A DNA stretch of 64,000 nucleotides from contig SECP01000010.1 of assembly GCA_004193285.1 (NCBI GenBank), positions 1 through 64,000 of the forward strand, given 5' to 3'. The stretch comes from Myxococcales bacterium (GTDB lineage Bacteria > Myxococcota_A > Polyangia > Polyangiales > Polyangiaceae). The notes under the pieces were generated by a model that saw only the letters and a program-made list of their open reading frames with translations, was not told where the DNA came from and made no database searches. Positions 17,596 through 25,661 of this stretch are shown here, in pieces; within the stretch, counting starts at the first letter, position 1, and every line of letters starts with the position of its first letter. A program made the position numbers and the translations under genes.

Positions 17596-18940
17596 GGCGC
17601 GCTCCTAGGGCGATGCGCAAGGAATCTATCTTGCCGCCGCTCTCGAAGGTTTCACTACCAAAACCGATGACCGCCTGAAACACGCTATCGCGCGAGCTGT
17701 TGCTCTCGATGCCGAGGGCGGCGGAGAGACGATTGCGCTCGGCGCGAAAGCCGCTCAGGTGCTCGCCGAACACGTTGCCGACGGCGCCTTGCAGCGAGCC
17801 GTTCAGCCAAATCCAAATCGGCCAAGAGTAGCGCAGGGTCGCGACCACCGCGCTCCGGTCGTAGAGACGCCCAGGGCGAAACCCGGGCATCAAGTCCGTG
17901 CCGCCGAGCGTCACCAGCTCGGTCAGAGGTACGGGGCGCTGCCCGAGCTGGTCCGACATGATGGTCGTCAGTGACAGGCCCAGCACGCGACCGCTGTCCC
18001 CCAAGTCCAAGAAAGCGCCGACCGAGCCGCTGTAGCGAACCCAGCCGGAGGTGGGCGAGTTCTTCAGGTCCACCCCTTGCTCGCCCGTCAGCTCGGCACG
18101 AAAACCGGTCGCGGAGCCCTTCGGATCGCGCGAATCCAGGATCAAGCGACCGCGACCGAAAGGCGCGCGGTAACCGTCCTTGAAGCCGGGCGGGTAGGGG
18201 ATACGGCCGGCGGCGGCCTCCTCGACGACCGAGGGCTGGTAGGAGTCGCGACCGCGGTTGACCTCGTCGAAATCCGTATCGTGGAAGGAGTAGCCGCGGT
18301 AGCCCGCGCCGGCCTCCACCATGCTGCTGCTCCAAAAGCCGGCTCGGACGTCCGCGCGCGCGTCGACCCAGTCTGCGCGGTAGCGCATCAAGTCGTTCTG
18401 ATGGGAGTCCGGGCCGATGCCGAAGAAGGCGTAGTCCGGCCGGCGCGTGGCGATCGCGTTGAGCGTGATGTCCGCCCGCTCACTGAAGACGAACCGCTCC
18501 GTCGCGGCCCCGGACAGCCAGCTCGGACCCCACGTGGATCCGCGCAAGCGCAGCTGGTGACCTTTGAAGCCAGCGTCGTCCCAGAACGCGTACAGGCCCA
18601 CGCTGGGCTTGAAGCCGAACTCCAGGAACGCGAACGGCACCACGCCGGCGGAGTGATCGGGGCCGAACGCAAAGAAGTCGTAGAGCGCGGCCGGCAGCTC
18701 CGCCTTCTCCGCAGCCGTGATGGCCGCCCCGAGGGGACGGCGGATCACGAACTCGCTCACGAAATAGAGCGGAGAGAGGAGAATGCGCGGCACCCAAAGC
18801 GCCTTCTGGCCTGGGGTCTGCGGGGCGCCTCCGCGGCCGTCGTAGTCCGGCAGCCGACGCTTTTGCTGCTCTTCCGCCTGCGCCGATGGCGCGGCCAGCG
18901 CGGCGGAAAGACAGAGCAGCGACAGTAGAGCGCGCTTCAT
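17585..18940 (-). CDS. Omp85/BamA-type outer-membrane barrel (surface antigen)
   Basis: The ATG at 18940 gives 451 residues with signal peptide MKRALLSLLCLSAALAAPSAQAE. The C-terminal half has the Omp85 signature TLGGTDLMPGFRPGRLYDRS (compare the LGG-x-x-x-x-R-G-F motif that lines the pore), followed by VATLRYSWPIWIWLNG and a terminal LRIALGARRGF strand. Other barrel strands include GRLILDSRDPKGSATGFRAELTG. No POTRA domain is obvious: the N-terminal ~100 residues are short, so it looks like a small TamA/PNPLA-type barrel rather than BamA itself. It is coupled by ATGA to the upstream transporter and by an 11-bp overlap to the downstream lipoprotein, which may be its cargo or partner. Confidence 0.8.
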   Translation of the reverse strand: MKRALLSLLCLSAALAAPSAQAEEQQKRRLPDYDGRGGAPQTPGQKALWVPRILLSPLYFVSEFVIRRPLGAAITAAEKAELPAALYDFFAFGPDHSAGVVPFAFLEFGFKPSVGLYAFWDDAGFKGHQLRLRGSTWGPSWLSGAATERFVFSERADITLNAIATRRPDYAFFGIGPDSHQNDLMRYRADWVDARADVRAGFWSSSMVEAGAGYRGYSFHDTDFDEVNRGRDSYQPSVVEEAAAGRIPYPPGFKDGYRAPFGRGRLILDSRDPKGSATGFRAELTGEQGVDLKNSPTSGWVRYSGSVGAFLDLGDSGRVLGLSLTTIMSDQLGQRPVPLTELVTLGGTDLMPGFRPGRLYDRSAVVATLRYSWPIWIWLNGSLQGAVGNVFGEHLSGFRAERNRLSAALGIESNSSRDSVFQAVIGFGSETFESGGKIDSLRIALGARRGF

Positions 18941-20313
18941 GTGCCGAGCTTCTCCTTTCGCTCTTCCAAGCCGTGATACAGCCGCCCGATCGCGATCGCG
19001 AGGAACAGCCAGCAGCCCGCCAAGATGATGCTGAGCCAAGCGAAAGTCGGCACGGAGAACTTCAGGAAATCCACGAGCAGGAACACGGACGCGGCCGAGA
19101 AGACGTCGCCCATGCGCACGCAGAAGGTGTCCACCACCTGCTTCGCCTTGTATTTCATGTCCGGAGAGGTCACGAGCCAGAGCATTTGCTTGAGGGTATT
19201 GTTGAGCGAGTAGTCGATCGCGTTCTCCGCGCCCTTGCCGATCTTGGCGACGAACGGCACGAACGCGAACAGGAACCCGTTCGTCAGCGCGAGCGCGGGC
19301 ATGAACAAGAAAGCGGCGGGGAGCTTGAGCCAGCGCACCACGCGCGACACCACGAAGGTTTGCAGCACGACGCCGGCCACGTTCACGTAGAAGAAGAAGT
19401 CCGCGTAGGCGGCGCCGATCGCGCTGCCCTTGTCTTTGGCCGCGAGCTTCCCCTCTTTGATGAGGCCGAGCGCCTCCTCCTGAATGACCCGGCTGAGCAT
19501 GTACTCGCCGTTGCTGTTGACCCAGTTGTAGATCAGGGCGAACAGCGCGATGAGGAGGAGGTAGCGCTGCCCCAGGACCAGACCGAAACCGCCTTTTTTC
19601 GTCTTCTTTTCGTCGCCCTCGGCGCGGCTCGCAGGCGCTTTTTCCGTAGGGTTGCCTTCGCGCCGCTCGACTAGGTAATAGAGCCCTGCGCACAGCACGA
19701 GTAGGCCCGCCGCCACGAGCAACATCGTCGGCTCGCCCAGGCCGTTGATCAAGAACTTGGCACCTTTGCTCCCGACCGCCGCCCCCACGGAGGCGCCGAT
19801 AGCGACCATCGGGAACAGACGATCGCCCTGCTCTTTTTCGTACAGGTCGTTGGCGTAACCCCAGAACTGCGCCACCACCATGACGTTGAAGATGCCGACC
19901 CACACGTAAAAGACGTACCCGAGATTGTCTTTGAGGGCGGGGATCGCGATCGCGACGTAGAAGAGGAGCAGCTGAGCGGCGAAGGCCAGGCTCACGCCGA
20001 TGACGAGCTTGATGCGCGGCAGCGCGTCCACCAGCTTGCCGTACGCAGGGACGAGCGCGAACAGCAGCAGGGCGATCGCGCCGCTGAGGTAAGACTTGTA
20101 CTCCGCCCCCGAGTCCTTCGCCAAAATGAGGTCCTCGCGGAGCGGCTTGAGGACGTAGTAGGCGCTAAGCAGCAGGAAGACGTTGGCGGTGAGGAGGAGC
20201 GCAGTGACCGCCTCTCCCGGGTGAACGTCCGTGACGAGCCGGAGCGCGCGGGCGAGCCAGGCGGGTTCTTGCTTTTTGGATTCGGGTTCGTTCAAGAGGG
20301 TCTCGAGCCGCAC
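18937..20313 (-). CDS. ADP/ATP-carrier-like (NTT/Tlc) nucleotide transporter
   Basis: This 458-residue inner-membrane protein has about 11-12 helices. The family entry motif is clear: LLLTANVFLLLSAYYVLKPL followed by REDLILA. Further matching segments are FNVMVVAQFWGYANDLYEKE followed by GDRLFPMVAIGASVGAAVG, then ALIYNWVNSNGEYML and the late NAIDYSLNNTLKQMLW. These are hallmark blocks of the nucleotide translocase superfamily found in plastids and energy parasites and also in free-living bacteria. Substrate in free-living members is not established. It starts the operon transporter - Omp85 barrel - kinase-like lipoprotein. Its start lies only 64 bp from the divergent tex gene, so both promoters sit in 20314-20377. 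Confidence 0.83.
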   Translation of the reverse strand: MRLETLLNEPESKKQEPAWLARALRLVTDVHPGEAVTALLLTANVFLLLSAYYVLKPLREDLILAKDSGAEYKSYLSGAIALLLFALVPAYGKLVDALPRIKLVIGVSLAFAAQLLLFYVAIAIPALKDNLGYVFYVWVGIFNVMVVAQFWGYANDLYEKEQGDRLFPMVAIGASVGAAVGSKGAKFLINGLGEPTMLLVAAGLLVLCAGLYYLVERREGNPTEKAPASRAEGDEKKTKKGGFGLVLGQRYLLLIALFALIYNWVNSNGEYMLSRVIQEEALGLIKEGKLAAKDKGSAIGAAYADFFFYVNVAGVVLQTFVVSRVVRWLKLPAAFLFMPALALTNGFLFAFVPFVAKIGKGAENAIDYSLNNTLKQMLWLVTSPDMKYKAKQVVDTFCVRMGDVFSAASVFLLVDFLKFSVPTFAWLSIILAGCWLFLAIAIGRLYHGLEERKEKLGT

Positions 20314-20377
20314 CCTAGCCTAGTCACGCCGCGTGTAGATTTCGTTTCGTGGCGCGGTTATGTGACGAGTCGTCCGA

Positions 20378-22708
20378 ATGACGAGCGTCAACGATTCCGC
20401 CGCGAGCGTTTCTGTCCCAGCCTTCGACCCCGTGCCCGGCATCTGCCAGGAGCTGAAGCTACAAGCATCCAGCGTTCGGGCGGTGGTAGCGCTGCTCGTC
20501 GAGGGCGCGACGGTGCCGTTCATCGCTCGGTACCGCAAAGAAGCCACGGGCGGTCTGGACGAAGTGGCGATTCGCAACATCGACGAGCGCCGCACTTACC
20601 TGCTGGAGCTGGAGGGGCGGCGCGCGAGCGTGCTCGCCGAGATCCGTAGCCAGGGCAAGCTCACGGCCGCTCTGGAGGCAAAGCTCAAGGCGGCCGGGAC
20701 CAAGGCGGAGCTCGAGGACTTGTATTTGCCCTACAAACCCAAGCGACGCACCCGCGCCGTCATCGCCAAGGAACGGGGGCTGGAGCCGCTGGCGGACCTG
20801 CTCTGGGCGCAGCAGGACCCGAGGGGGCCGGCCGGCTCCGCTGCCGCGTTCGTAGACGCCGCGAAGGAGGTGCCGGACGTGGCGGCGGCGCTTGCGGGGG
20901 CGCGGGACATCGTGGCGGAGCGCATCGCGGAGGACGCCGAGGTCCGTCGAGCCACCCGCGAGGTTTATTTCAAGGAGGGCCAGATCGAGGTCGGCAAGAC
21001 CAAGGAGCACCAAGACAAGGTCACGAAGTTCGACGCTTACGCGAGCTTCGCCGAGCCCATCGCGAACATTCCTTCGCACCGCTACCTGGCCATTCGTCGC
21101 GGCGAGACCGAAGGAGTTCTGCGCGCCTCCCTCGCCGTGGACAAGGAGGCGCTCACCGAGCGCGTCGCCAAACCGCGCGTGCGTGCGGGCTCGCCGTGGG
21201 CAGAACAGATGGCGCTCGCCACGAAGGACGCGGTGTCGCGCCTGCTCGTGCCTTCCGTGGAGGTAGACGTGCGGGTCGAGCTCAAGCTGTCGGCGGACCG
21301 GGCCGCAATCGACGTGTTCGCCAAGAATCTGCGCGAGCTCTTGCTCTCCGCGCCGCTCGGTACCCGCCCGGTGCTGGGCATCGACCCGGGGCAGCGCACC
21401 GGCTGCAAGTGCGTCGTCGTCGACGAGACCGGCAAGCTGCTCGAGCACGAGACGGTGTACCTGGTGCAAGGGGACGCGTCGCTAGCGCGCGCGAAACAAA
21501 CGCTGAAGGCCATGCTCGCGCGCCACCCGATCGTTGCCATCGCGGTCGGCAACGGCACGCACGGTCGCGAAACAGAAGCGTTCGCAAAAGACGTGCTGCG
21601 CGAGCTCGGCGCGACCCCGGGGCTGCCGTTCGTGGTGAGCGTCAGCGAGGCCGGGGCGAGCATCTACTCGGCGAGCGACGTCGCTCGCGAGGAATTCCCG
21701 GACTTGGATTTGACCATCCGCGGAGCGATCAGCATCGCGCGGCGGCTGCAAGACCCGCTCGCAGAGCTGGTCAAGCTGGACCCGAAGAGCATCGGCGTCG
21801 GTCAGTACCAGCACGACGTATTTCAGGCCTTTTTGGCTAAAAAGCTGGATGAAGTGGTCGAGAGCTGCGTCAACGGGGTCGGAGTGGAGCTGAACACCGC
21901 CAGCGCGTCTTTGCTCTCTCGCGTCGCCGGGCTCGGGCCGAGCGTGGCGAAGCGCATCGTCGCGCATCGAAACGAGAAGGGCGCGTTCAAGAGCCGTCGT
22001 GCGCTCTTGGCGGTCGCGGGGATGGGGCCGAAGACGTTCGAGCAAGCGGCCGGCTTCGTGCGCGTGAGAGGCGGCGAGCACCCGCTGGACTCGAGCGCCG
22101 TACATCCTGAACGCTACGAGCTGGTGGAGCGAATCGCCAAAGATCTCGGCGTGCCCGTGGCGTCCCTGGTCGGTAACGCGGAGCTGGTCAAGCGCATCGA
22201 CCGCGCGCGTTACCAATCGACGGAGGTCGGTAGCTTTACGTTGGACGACATCTTCGCCGAGCTCCTGCGTCCCGGGCGGGATCCGCGCGACGAGTTCCAG
22301 CCTCCGCAGTTTCGCGACGACGTCCGCACCCTCGAGGATCTGCAGCCAGGGATGCAGCTGGAGGGCGTGGTCACCAACGTGACCGCGTTCGGCGCCTTCG
22401 TGGACGTGGGCGTGCACCAGGACGGGCTCGTGCACGTCTCCCAGCTCGCCGACCGCTTCGTCAAAGACCCGAGCGAGGTCGTGAAGGTAGGCGACAAGGT
22501 GAGCGTCCGCGTGCTGGAGGTGGACCTGCAGCGGCGGCGCATCGCGCTCACCCGCAAGTCCGGAGCCCAGCCGGCCCCCGCGCCGGGCACGGCCTCGCCA
22601 GCGCCAGACGCGCGCGCTCGGAAGGGGACGACCAAGCCTGCCGCCCCTATGCCCAAACCGGCGGAAACCTTCCGCAACAATCCATTCGCGTCGCATTTCA
22701 GGAAATAG
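20378..22708 (+). CDS. tex: Transcription accessory protein Tex
   Basis: This 776-residue cytosolic RNA-binding protein is of usual Tex length. Order of domains: helical Tex N-terminal region with PFIARYRKEATGGLDE and LEDLYLPYKPKRRTRA; YqgF/RNase-H-like domain from LGIDPGQRTGCKCVVVDE; helix-hairpin-helix repeats with VAGLGPSVAKRIVAHRNEKG and LLAVAGMGPKTFEQAAGF; S1 domain at about residues 655-727 (GVVTNVTAFGAFVDVGVHQDGLVH split over strands). A short Ala/Pro/Lys tail follows. Tex influences transcript stability and transcription in stressed cells. The gene is single, divergent from the transporter operon. Confidence 0.96.
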   Translation: MTSVNDSAASVSVPAFDPVPGICQELKLQASSVRAVVALLVEGATVPFIARYRKEATGGLDEVAIRNIDERRTYLLELEGRRASVLAEIRSQGKLTAALEAKLKAAGTKAELEDLYLPYKPKRRTRAVIAKERGLEPLADLLWAQQDPRGPAGSAAAFVDAAKEVPDVAAALAGARDIVAERIAEDAEVRRATREVYFKEGQIEVGKTKEHQDKVTKFDAYASFAEPIANIPSHRYLAIRRGETEGVLRASLAVDKEALTERVAKPRVRAGSPWAEQMALATKDAVSRLLVPSVEVDVRVELKLSADRAAIDVFAKNLRELLLSAPLGTRPVLGIDPGQRTGCKCVVVDETGKLLEHETVYLVQGDASLARAKQTLKAMLARHPIVAIAVGNGTHGRETEAFAKDVLRELGATPGLPFVVSVSEAGASIYSASDVAREEFPDLDLTIRGAISIARRLQDPLAELVKLDPKSIGVGQYQHDVFQAFLAKKLDEVVESCVNGVGVELNTASASLLSRVAGLGPSVAKRIVAHRNEKGAFKSRRALLAVAGMGPKTFEQAAGFVRVRGGEHPLDSSAVHPERYELVERIAKDLGVPVASLVGNAELVKRIDRARYQSTEVGSFTLDDIFAELLRPGRDPRDEFQPPQFRDDVRTLEDLQPGMQLEGVVTNVTAFGAFVDVGVHQDGLVHVSQLADRFVKDPSEVVKVGDKVSVRVLEVDLQRRRIALTRKSGAQPAPAPGTASPAPDARARKGTTKPAAPMPKPAETFRNNPFASHFRK

Positions 22709-22746
22709 CCAAGGGCCCTGGGGAGGGTTGGTCACACTCCAGACGT

Positions 22747-23670
22747 ATGCGCCGATGGACCAAAGCCACCATGGTCATGTCGGACGCTCCGGGCAGCCTG
22801 CAAACGCGAATCGCGGATCCCAAACTGCGACGCGAGGTGCAGGCTGCCGTGCGGCGCCGCGTCCGAGGGGAAGACGCCGAGGACCTCGTGCAAGCGACGC
22901 TCGCGGACGTGCTCTCCGCCCGGCAAGTGCCCGAGGACGCGGAAGAGTTTCGTCGATTCGTCTTCGGAGTCGCGCGCAACAAAGTCTTCGACCACTTCCG
23001 ACGTCGTCGCCGCACGGAGGGGCTGGACGAAGCGGACGCCGCCGCACCGGAGGCGCCGCTTTCGGCCCGCGACATCCTCCGTTGGGCGGAAGGGGAGCTC
23101 GGCGAAGGGGACGCGGAGTCGCGCAGCACCCTGGAGTGGATGCTCCGCGAAGGCGACGGGGAAAAGCTGGAGCACATCGCGAGGGACGCGAAGGTGCCGG
23201 CCACGCGCGTTCGCAAACGGGTCTCGCGTCTGCGGAAGCTCCTGCGCGAGCGCTGGGCGGCCGAGCTCATGCTGGTAGGCCTGCTCCTCTCGCTGCTGGG
23301 CGGCTTGGGCGCCCTCTACTGGTATAGCCGCGGCCAAACCGGGCCAGACGTAGTCGAGCGCGAGCCTCCCCGAACGCCCCCCAGCGCATCGGAGCCGCTC
23401 CCGACATCGCGCCCCGCCGGCAGTGCGGCGCCGATTCCCAGCCTCGTCCTTCCCGCGCCCTCGACGAGCGCGGCGCGGCCACCGCTGCGCGCGCCGAGCG
23501 CGGGCCCGGTCAGGACGAGCGCGCCGAAGAGCCTCCCCGCGCCGAAGGTCCGTCCGTACGCGGCGCCCACCAAGGCGAGCGTGAACGACGGGAACGGTTT
23601 GCAGGGCCAGAAGCAGCAGTCCAGTCTCGAGCCGAGTGAGCCCTCACTAGAGCTGGACCAGAAGAAGTAG
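22747..23670 (+). CDS. ECF-like sigma factor with C-terminal membrane anchor and Pro/Ala-rich exported tail
   Basis: Of the 307 residues, about 30-90 match sigma region 2 (EDAEDLVQATLADVLSA, then FRRFVFGVARNKVFDHFRRR). Residues 125-168 look like a reduced region 4 (LEHIARDAKVPATRVRKRVS). A single membrane segment follows at about 172-193 (ELMLVGLLLSLLGGLGALYW). A ~110-residue tail rich in Pro, Ala and Ser ends in an acidic/Gln stretch. The order suggests an RNA-polymerase sigma or sigma-like regulator tethered to the inner membrane, with its tail in the periplasm. No separate anti-sigma gene is adjacent. ATG at 22747 is used; in-frame ATGs at 22771 and 22777 are possible. Residues before region 2 show nothing recognisable. 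Confidence 0.72.
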   Translation: MRRWTKATMVMSDAPGSLQTRIADPKLRREVQAAVRRRVRGEDAEDLVQATLADVLSARQVPEDAEEFRRFVFGVARNKVFDHFRRRRRTEGLDEADAAAPEAPLSARDILRWAEGELGEGDAESRSTLEWMLREGDGEKLEHIARDAKVPATRVRKRVSRLRKLLRERWAAELMLVGLLLSLLGGLGALYWYSRGQTGPDVVEREPPRTPPSASEPLPTSRPAGSAAPIPSLVLPAPSTSAARPPLRAPSAGPVRTSAPKSLPAPKVRPYAAPTKASVNDGNGLQGQKQQSSLEPSEPSLELDQKK

Positions 23671-23727
23671 CCGCGGCGGTCACAGTCCGCGCTCTCCCGG
23701 CGATGTCCTGAGCAACCGAGGCGCTGT

Positions 23728-23749
23728 CTCTAAACCCTGAGGGTTAGAG
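23728..23749. terminator. Hairpin downstream of the sigma-like gene, possible terminator or operator
   Basis: CTCTAA, a bulged A, CCC, loop TGA, then GGG and TTAGAG form a near-perfect stem of nine pairs. It lies 58 bp after the stop of the sigma-like gene and 56 bp before the secreted hydrolase start. No T-tract follows, so it is not a textbook intrinsic terminator. It could equally be a DNA-binding dyad upstream of the next gene. Confidence 0.35.
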
Positions 23750-23804
23750 GGCGGCGACGCCGAGCGCTTCGTGGAAACCCACGCGCGCCTTCGGAGGGCT
23801 CGTC

Positions 23805-24536
23805 ATGAATCGAAACTGGGCGCGCCTCGCGCGCGCATCGGGACGCGTGTGCGCGCGGCTCGCCTTTTTGGCGCTCTGGCTGTTCGCATCACGCGCGCAC
23901 GCCGCCGCCCCGCTGCCCGCGAGCGAGAGTGAGCTCGCGTTCGTCGTGTATCCAGCGGTCACGCCCGGGCCTCACCCCGTGACCGTCGTCCTGCACGGGA
24001 TGTGCGGCGAGCCGCTGCGCACCTGCGCTCATTTTGCGCCGGAGGTGACGAAGCGTGAGCACTTGATCTGCCCGCGCGCCAGCAATCGCTGCGAAGGCGG
24101 AGGCGCGAGCTGGGCCTCGCGCGGCTTCGTTGGCCCCATCCAAGCCGCGGTGAGGCGCGCGGAGCTCCAGCTCGGGCCGCTCGTCGATCGCGAGGCGGGG
24201 AGAACGCTGATCGGCTACTCCCTCGGGGCGTACCGCGCGGCGGCGCTTCTGCAGCAAGTGGGCAGCGACTACCGGCGGGCCATGTTGATCGGCGCGCGCC
24301 TCGTGATGGAGCCGCGCCTGTTCCGAGACGGAAGCTCGACGCGTCTGGTGCTCGCAGCGGGCGCGTGGGACATGACCTTTGCTCCGCTGCAGCGTGAGGC
24401 GGCGCGCCTGACGCGCGCAGGAGTCACGGTACGCTTCGAGAGCCTCGGAGCGGTGGGGCACGCCCTCACGCCGAGCTTTCAGAGTCATTTGGAGTCGGCG
24501 CTCAGGTGGTTGAACGACCTTGGCTCGGTGGGATGA
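23805..24536 (+). CDS. Exported alpha/beta-hydrolase-like protein
   Basis: This 243-residue protein has an arginine-containing signal peptide (MNRNWARLARASGRVCARLA, hydrophobic FLALWLFASRAHAA, cleavage near AHA-A). The mature part shows an alpha/beta-hydrolase layout: the HGMCGEP oxyanion-type turn after VTVVLHG, nucleophile elbow GYSLGAYRAA (Ser), a possible acid in AAGAWDMTF (Asp) and a C-terminal His in GAVGHALTP. Four Cys around residues 66-90 may form disulphides. Substrate is unknown; esterase or peptidase are both possible. The 3' end overlaps the convergent oxidase/acetyltransferase gene by 52 bp. A start RBS-like GGAGGG lies just upstream of the ATG. Confidence 0.72.
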   Translation: MNRNWARLARASGRVCARLAFLALWLFASRAHAAAPLPASESELAFVVYPAVTPGPHPVTVVLHGMCGEPLRTCAHFAPEVTKREHLICPRASNRCEGGGASWASRGFVGPIQAAVRRAELQLGPLVDREAGRTLIGYSLGAYRAAALLQQVGSDYRRAMLIGARLVMEPRLFRDGSSTRLVLAAGAWDMTFAPLQREAARLTRAGVTVRFESLGAVGHALTPSFQSHLESALRWLNDLGSVG

Positions 24537-25594
24537 GCGGATGGCGGACGACGCAGTAGAAGATTCGTCACCGAAAATCCGAGATCGACCTGCCGCTCGG
24601 GCACGAAGCCAAACCGCTCGTAGAACGCCTGAGCGTCCGCGGTCGCGAGACGCACCGAGGTCACACGGCGCAGGCATGGATGGTCCAGAAGGAGCTGGAG
24701 CAAGGCCGAGCCCAAGCCGCGGTCGCGGTGCTCCGCTGCTACGGCCACGTCGGCGACGTAGGCGTGGCGGACTCCATCGCTGTTCGCGCGCGCCGTGGCG
24801 ACCAGCCGCCCCGCTTCATCGCGGGCGCCGACCCAAACGCTGGAGCCGAGCTGCGCCTCGATCAGGAGCGCTTCGGAGGTGCCACGCGTCCAGTATTGGT
24901 CGCGCAGCAGCGCGGCGGCTTGGGCTCCTTCGCTCGCCTCGAGCCAGGGCCAGAGCCAGGTGCCCCCCGGCCCTCGAAATCGGCTCGGGCGCGCCTCTTC
25001 CGAATGATGCTGGAACATGAGCGAGATGGCGCGCGCGTCGCCCGGGGCGCCCCTTCGCCAGAGCGCGGTCATGATCCCCTGCGCCTGGGGAGCGGCCTTG
25101 TTTTGGCCGAGCTTGGCCTTACCCGTCACCTCCGCGAGGCGAACCCCGAGCACCAGGATGCCGCGGATCGCGTTTTGGTAGATGGGGGAGTCGAAGGAGA
25201 TCGGCGCGTGCCCGCCCTCGGGCTGATAGCGCTGCATGATGAGCTGCAGCGCTTCCGCCTTGACGTGCGGATCCGTGATGCGCTCGAGCGTGCCGTGCAC
25301 CTGCACGCTGCGAAAGAACGTCGTCGCCGGGCAAGCCTTCTCCGGATCGGTGAAGTAGCTGGGGATGGTGGCGATTATCTCCTCCGCTTGAACGACGGCG
25401 GGGCGTCCTACGCACTGCGCCTTTTCACCGCTCGGGGAGCCATGAACGAACAACCAGTCGTCGCTGACGGCGGCGTTCAGGGAACGGAGCACGGGGCTGC
25501 CGTCAGGTCGGGTGAGGGCCAGATGCAAGACCTCGGACTCACGCAGAAACTTGAGCGCGGCAGCTCGGGTCATGGCGAATTCGGGGCGGCGCAT
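24485..25594 (-). CDS. Pyridoxamine-oxidase-like flavin domain fused to GNAT acetyltransferase
   Basis: The ATG at 25594 gives 369 residues. Residues ~1-205 are a split-barrel FMN-binding domain of the PPOX class (LHLALTRPDGSPVLRSLNAA, WLFVHGSPSGEKAQCVG, then LVLGVRLAEVTGKAKLGQNK). Residues ~215-350 are a GNAT domain with AYVADVAVAAEHRDRGLGSA (acetyl-CoA loop R-D-R-G-L-G) and AQAFYERFGFVPE. A fusion of a flavin reductase-like and an acyltransferase domain suggests modification of a small amine or aldehyde-related compound. It is divergent from a MocR/PLP regulator with shared operator-like repeats in between, so it is probably that regulator's target. The start is chosen to leave this 65-bp control region free. 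Confidence 0.82.
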   Translation of the reverse strand: MRRPEFAMTRAAALKFLRESEVLHLALTRPDGSPVLRSLNAAVSDDWLFVHGSPSGEKAQCVGRPAVVQAEEIIATIPSYFTDPEKACPATTFFRSVQVHGTLERITDPHVKAEALQLIMQRYQPEGGHAPISFDSPIYQNAIRGILVLGVRLAEVTGKAKLGQNKAAPQAQGIMTALWRRGAPGDARAISLMFQHHSEEARPSRFRGPGGTWLWPWLEASEGAQAAALLRDQYWTRGTSEALLIEAQLGSSVWVGARDEAGRLVATARANSDGVRHAYVADVAVAAEHRDRGLGSALLQLLLDHPCLRRVTSVRLATADAQAFYERFGFVPERQVDLGFSVTNLLLRRPPSAHPTEPRSFNHLSADSK

Positions 25595-25661
25595 GAGCCG
25601 AGCTTGCTCCCTGTCTGGTAGGTCAAAAAGTGCCAGATCTGATAAAAGGCACCATCCAGAT
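25595..25661. promoter_or_regulatory. Divergent control region with CCAGAT repeats (candidate MocR operator)
   Basis: Between the two divergent starts lie TCTGG at 25614-25618, CCAGAT at 25633-25638 and CCAGAT again at 25656-25661. The first two are inverted and the last two are direct repeats 23 bp apart. The palindrome CAGATCTG is at 25634-25641, and an inverted GTGCC/GGCAC pair is at 25630-25634 and 25648-25652. MocR regulators are known to bind mixed direct and inverted repeats of this kind next to their own gene. The second CCAGAT overlaps the ATG at 25660, which fits autorepression. Binding is inferred. Confidence 0.5.

Noticed and set aside
18941-19903. N-terminal extension of the Omp85 barrel frame
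   Set aside because: This part is an out-of-frame shadow of the transporter gene. The real start is the ATG at 18940 with a signal peptide.
20459-22735. Two long minus-strand frames opposite tex
   Set aside because: They lie wholly antisense to the full-length Tex protein and show no domain features.
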